Source of the DNA: Chloroflexota bacterium
GTDB taxonomy: Bacteria > Chloroflexota > Dehalococcoidia > Lucifugimonadales > CATQGZ01
NCBI GenBank assembly: GCA_027624995.1
Contig: JAQBTI010000008.1
Coordinates: 1-22,241, forward strand
Reading direction: 5' to 3'
DNA length: 22,241 nt
Numbering within the stretch: the first letter of the stretch is position 1; every line of letters starts with the position of its first letter. The notes beneath the pieces were generated by a model, which was given only the letters and a program-made list of their open reading frames with translations, did no database searches and was not told the DNA's origin. This document shows, in pieces, positions 20,959 to 22,241 of this stretch. The position numbers were made by a program, and so were the translations under genes.

Positions 20959-21810
20959 TTGCCTGCACGAGTAGCACATCCCGCATCGATAGTAGAGACA
21001 GATTGGGTCTCCGAGCACGGTGGAGACGAGAACGTCCGGCTGGTCGAAGTGGACGTTGACACCAGCGCCTACGACCAGGGCCACATATCCGGCGCCGTCG
21101 GACTAAATTGGACAACCCAGCTCAATGACACGCTGCGCCGAGACATTCTCAACAGGGACCAGATGCGGAAACTGCTGGGCGAGTCCGGTATCAGCCGCAA
21201 CACAACGGTCGTCCTGTATGGCGACAATAACAACTGGTTTGCGAGCTACGCCTTCTGGCAGATGAAGATGTTCGGCCACAAGCGCGTGAAGTTGATGAAT
21301 GGCGGGCGGCAGAAGTGGATCGCCGAGGGGCGCAAGACGACGACCGAAGTGCCTTCGCATTCGACGCGTACCTATCGCGCCACCGACGCTGACACCAGCA
21401 TTCGAGCGAGCCGCGACTACGTACTGAACGTCGCCTCTACCGACAATAATATCGGGCTGGTCGATGTGCGGGCCCCGGCCGAGTTCAGCGGCGAGCTACT
21501 TGCGCCCGCGAATTTGCCCCAAGAGGGCTCTCAGCGAGGCGGCCACATTCCTGGCGCATCCAATATCCCGTGGGCGAGCGCCGTGAACCAAGCCGACGGG
21601 ACCTTCAAGTCGGTCGAAGAGTTGAGACAGATATACGGCGGAAAGGGCATCACGCCGGATAAGGAGATCATCACCTACTGCCGGATCGGCGAGCGCTCCG
21701 CTCACACCTGGTTCGCACTAACTCAGATCCTGGGCTACAGCAAGGTGCGGAACTACGACGGCTCCTGGACCGAGTACGGCAGCATCGTCGGCGCACCTAT
21801 AGAGCGATAG
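20959..21810 (+). CDS. Thiosulfate/3-mercaptopyruvate sulfurtransferase (two rhodanese domains)
   Basis: Transfers sulfane sulfur through a cysteine persulfide. The TTG start at 20959 has GAGAGAGAGG 7 nt upstream. The 283-residue product has an N-terminal inactive rhodanese domain (VEVDVDTSAYDQGHISGAVG; the equivalent loop reads LYGDNNNWFA, without Cys) and a catalytic C-terminal domain with LVDVRAPAEFSGEL, GGHIPGASNIPW and the active loop YCRIGERSAHT (Cys241). The CRxGxRS loop matches thiosulfate-type rather than mercaptopyruvate-type enzymes. The 48-nt spacing behind the MoeB-like gene suggests it provides sulfur to the activated carrier protein, as the rhodanese domain does in MoeZ (inference). 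Confidence 0.93.
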   Translation: MPARVAHPASIVETDWVSEHGGDENVRLVEVDVDTSAYDQGHISGAVGLNWTTQLNDTLRRDILNRDQMRKLLGESGISRNTTVVLYGDNNNWFASYAFWQMKMFGHKRVKLMNGGRQKWIAEGRKTTTEVPSHSTRTYRATDADTSIRASRDYVLNVASTDNNIGLVDVRAPAEFSGELLAPANLPQEGSQRGGHIPGASNIPWASAVNQADGTFKSVEELRQIYGGKGITPDKEIITYCRIGERSAHTWFALTQILGYSKVRNYDGSWTEYGSIVGAPIER

Positions 21811-21830
21811 GACGTCCCAAGAGGTTAGAG

Positions 21831-21866
21831 AAACGGCCCTGGCGGGTAACACGCCGGGGCCGTTTT
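21831..21866 (+). terminator. Intrinsic terminator after the sulfurtransferase gene
   Basis: AAACGGCCCTGGCG (21831-21844) pairs with CGCCGGGGCCGTTT (21852-21865), 14 bp with one T-G pair and a 7-nt loop, merging into TTTTCTT. It ends the MoeB-sulfurtransferase transcript. Confidence 0.85.
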
Positions 21867-21924
21867 CTTGTTCGGGCCGTGCGGATTCAACCGCATGAGA
21901 TTACATATATGATGGCGTCTGGCC

Positions 21925-22241
21925 ATGGCAAGTAAACGCTCGGTACAAGATAGACTGAGGAGACTTGAACTGGGCTGCCGGAACCTCGACCTCGCGTTGA
22001 AGGGTTTCGCTTCCAACCGTGACAGAGCGGCTCTCCTTCATATCGCCACCGAGTTACGGGCCCAATTGTATGTCCACGGTCAGACGCCGCTGCTCCTCCA
22101 ATTGGCTGATGATCTCGGGGTATCGCTGAAGGTGTACGGACCGAAGCCCGGTTTTCTAGCAGCACTCGGGCAGATAGTCCCGTTAACGATGGCCGCAATG
22201 CCCGACTCCTTTGGACTCACACGAGATACGGGGCGACCGCA
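21925..22241 (+). CDS. Unidentified protein, 3' part outside window
   Basis: An open frame of at least 105 codons that runs off the right edge, starting MASKRSVQDRLRRLELGCRN. I do not recognise a family. It is mixed helical and strand-like (ALLHIATELRAQLYVHGQTP, LLLQLADDLGVSLKVYGPKP), with no signal peptide or membrane segment in the visible part. TATGAT (21908-21913) could be a -10 box placing the start codon within about 5 nt of the transcript start; there is no ribosome-binding site. It lies right after the terminator of the sulfurtransferase unit. The overlapping minus-strand frame is less protein-like. Moderate confidence that the frame is real; function unknown. Confidence 0.5.
   Translation, partial: MASKRSVQDRLRRLELGCRNLDLALKGFASNRDRAALLHIATELRAQLYVHGQTPLLLQLADDLGVSLKVYGPKPGFLAALGQIVPLTMAAMPDSFGLTRDTGRP

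Noticed and set aside
1..22241. CRISPR array or integrase-bounded island
   Set aside because: No regularly spaced direct repeats, no integrase or transposase, and no tRNA-derived direct repeat around tRNA-Ala were seen.

Overview
The window looks like a chromosomal segment of a GC-rich Chloroflexota bacterium, most likely Dehalococcoidia or the SAR202 group. This is an inference from two things: the gene order rpsB-tsf-pyrH-frr-uppS-cdsA-dxr-rseP-ispG-(insert)-proS, which I recall from Dehalococcoides-type genomes, and the style of the accessory genes (SDRs, luciferase-like oxidoreductase, phBC6A51-like helix-turn-helix protein). No marker here fixes the taxonomy. TGA acts as a normal stop for several genes, so the genetic code is standard.

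Layout. Positions 1-4077 are accessory: a partial flavin-dependent oxidoreductase (-), an SDR with an enlarged nucleotide-binding loop (+), a two-gene unit with a phage-type helix-turn-helix protein (-) behind a 28-bp palindrome and a terminator-like hairpin, a dispersed inverted repeat, and an MFS transporter (+). A tRNA-Ala(CGC) (-) and the ribosomal operon then diverge from a shared promoter region (4208-4455). Positions 4456-12462 encode translation (S2, EF-Ts, RRF), UMP kinase, and envelope/isoprenoid genes (UppS, CdsA, Dxr, RseP, IspG). dxr carries a frameshift near 9860. A HEPN/MNT toxin-antitoxin-like pair, with its MNT gene frameshifted, sits between ispG and proS behind a perfect 37-bp palindrome.

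Positions 14958-17051 hold an alpha/beta hydrolase (-) and, diverging from it, the most notable locus: two adjacent genes that both appear to encode selenoproteins. The first is a 72-residue glutaredoxin-like protein ending Sec-Ser-Phe-stop. The second is a 238-residue redoxin whose Sec replaces the first Cys of a C-x-C motif. Each UGA is followed at the expected distance (17 and 20 nt) by a hairpin with G in the first two loop positions, as in bacterial SECIS elements. Without recoding, both genes look truncated or split.

Positions 17203-19700 (-) are a likely catabolic operon: glutamate dehydrogenase, an SDR and a RidA-family protein. Diverging from it is a strong promoter, a ~180-nt structured leader or small RNA ending in a textbook intrinsic terminator, and then a MoeB/ThiF-type adenylyltransferase and a two-domain thiosulfate sulfurtransferase, both with TTG starts and good ribosome-binding sites. 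A terminator at 21831-21866 closes that unit. An unidentified gene runs off the right edge.
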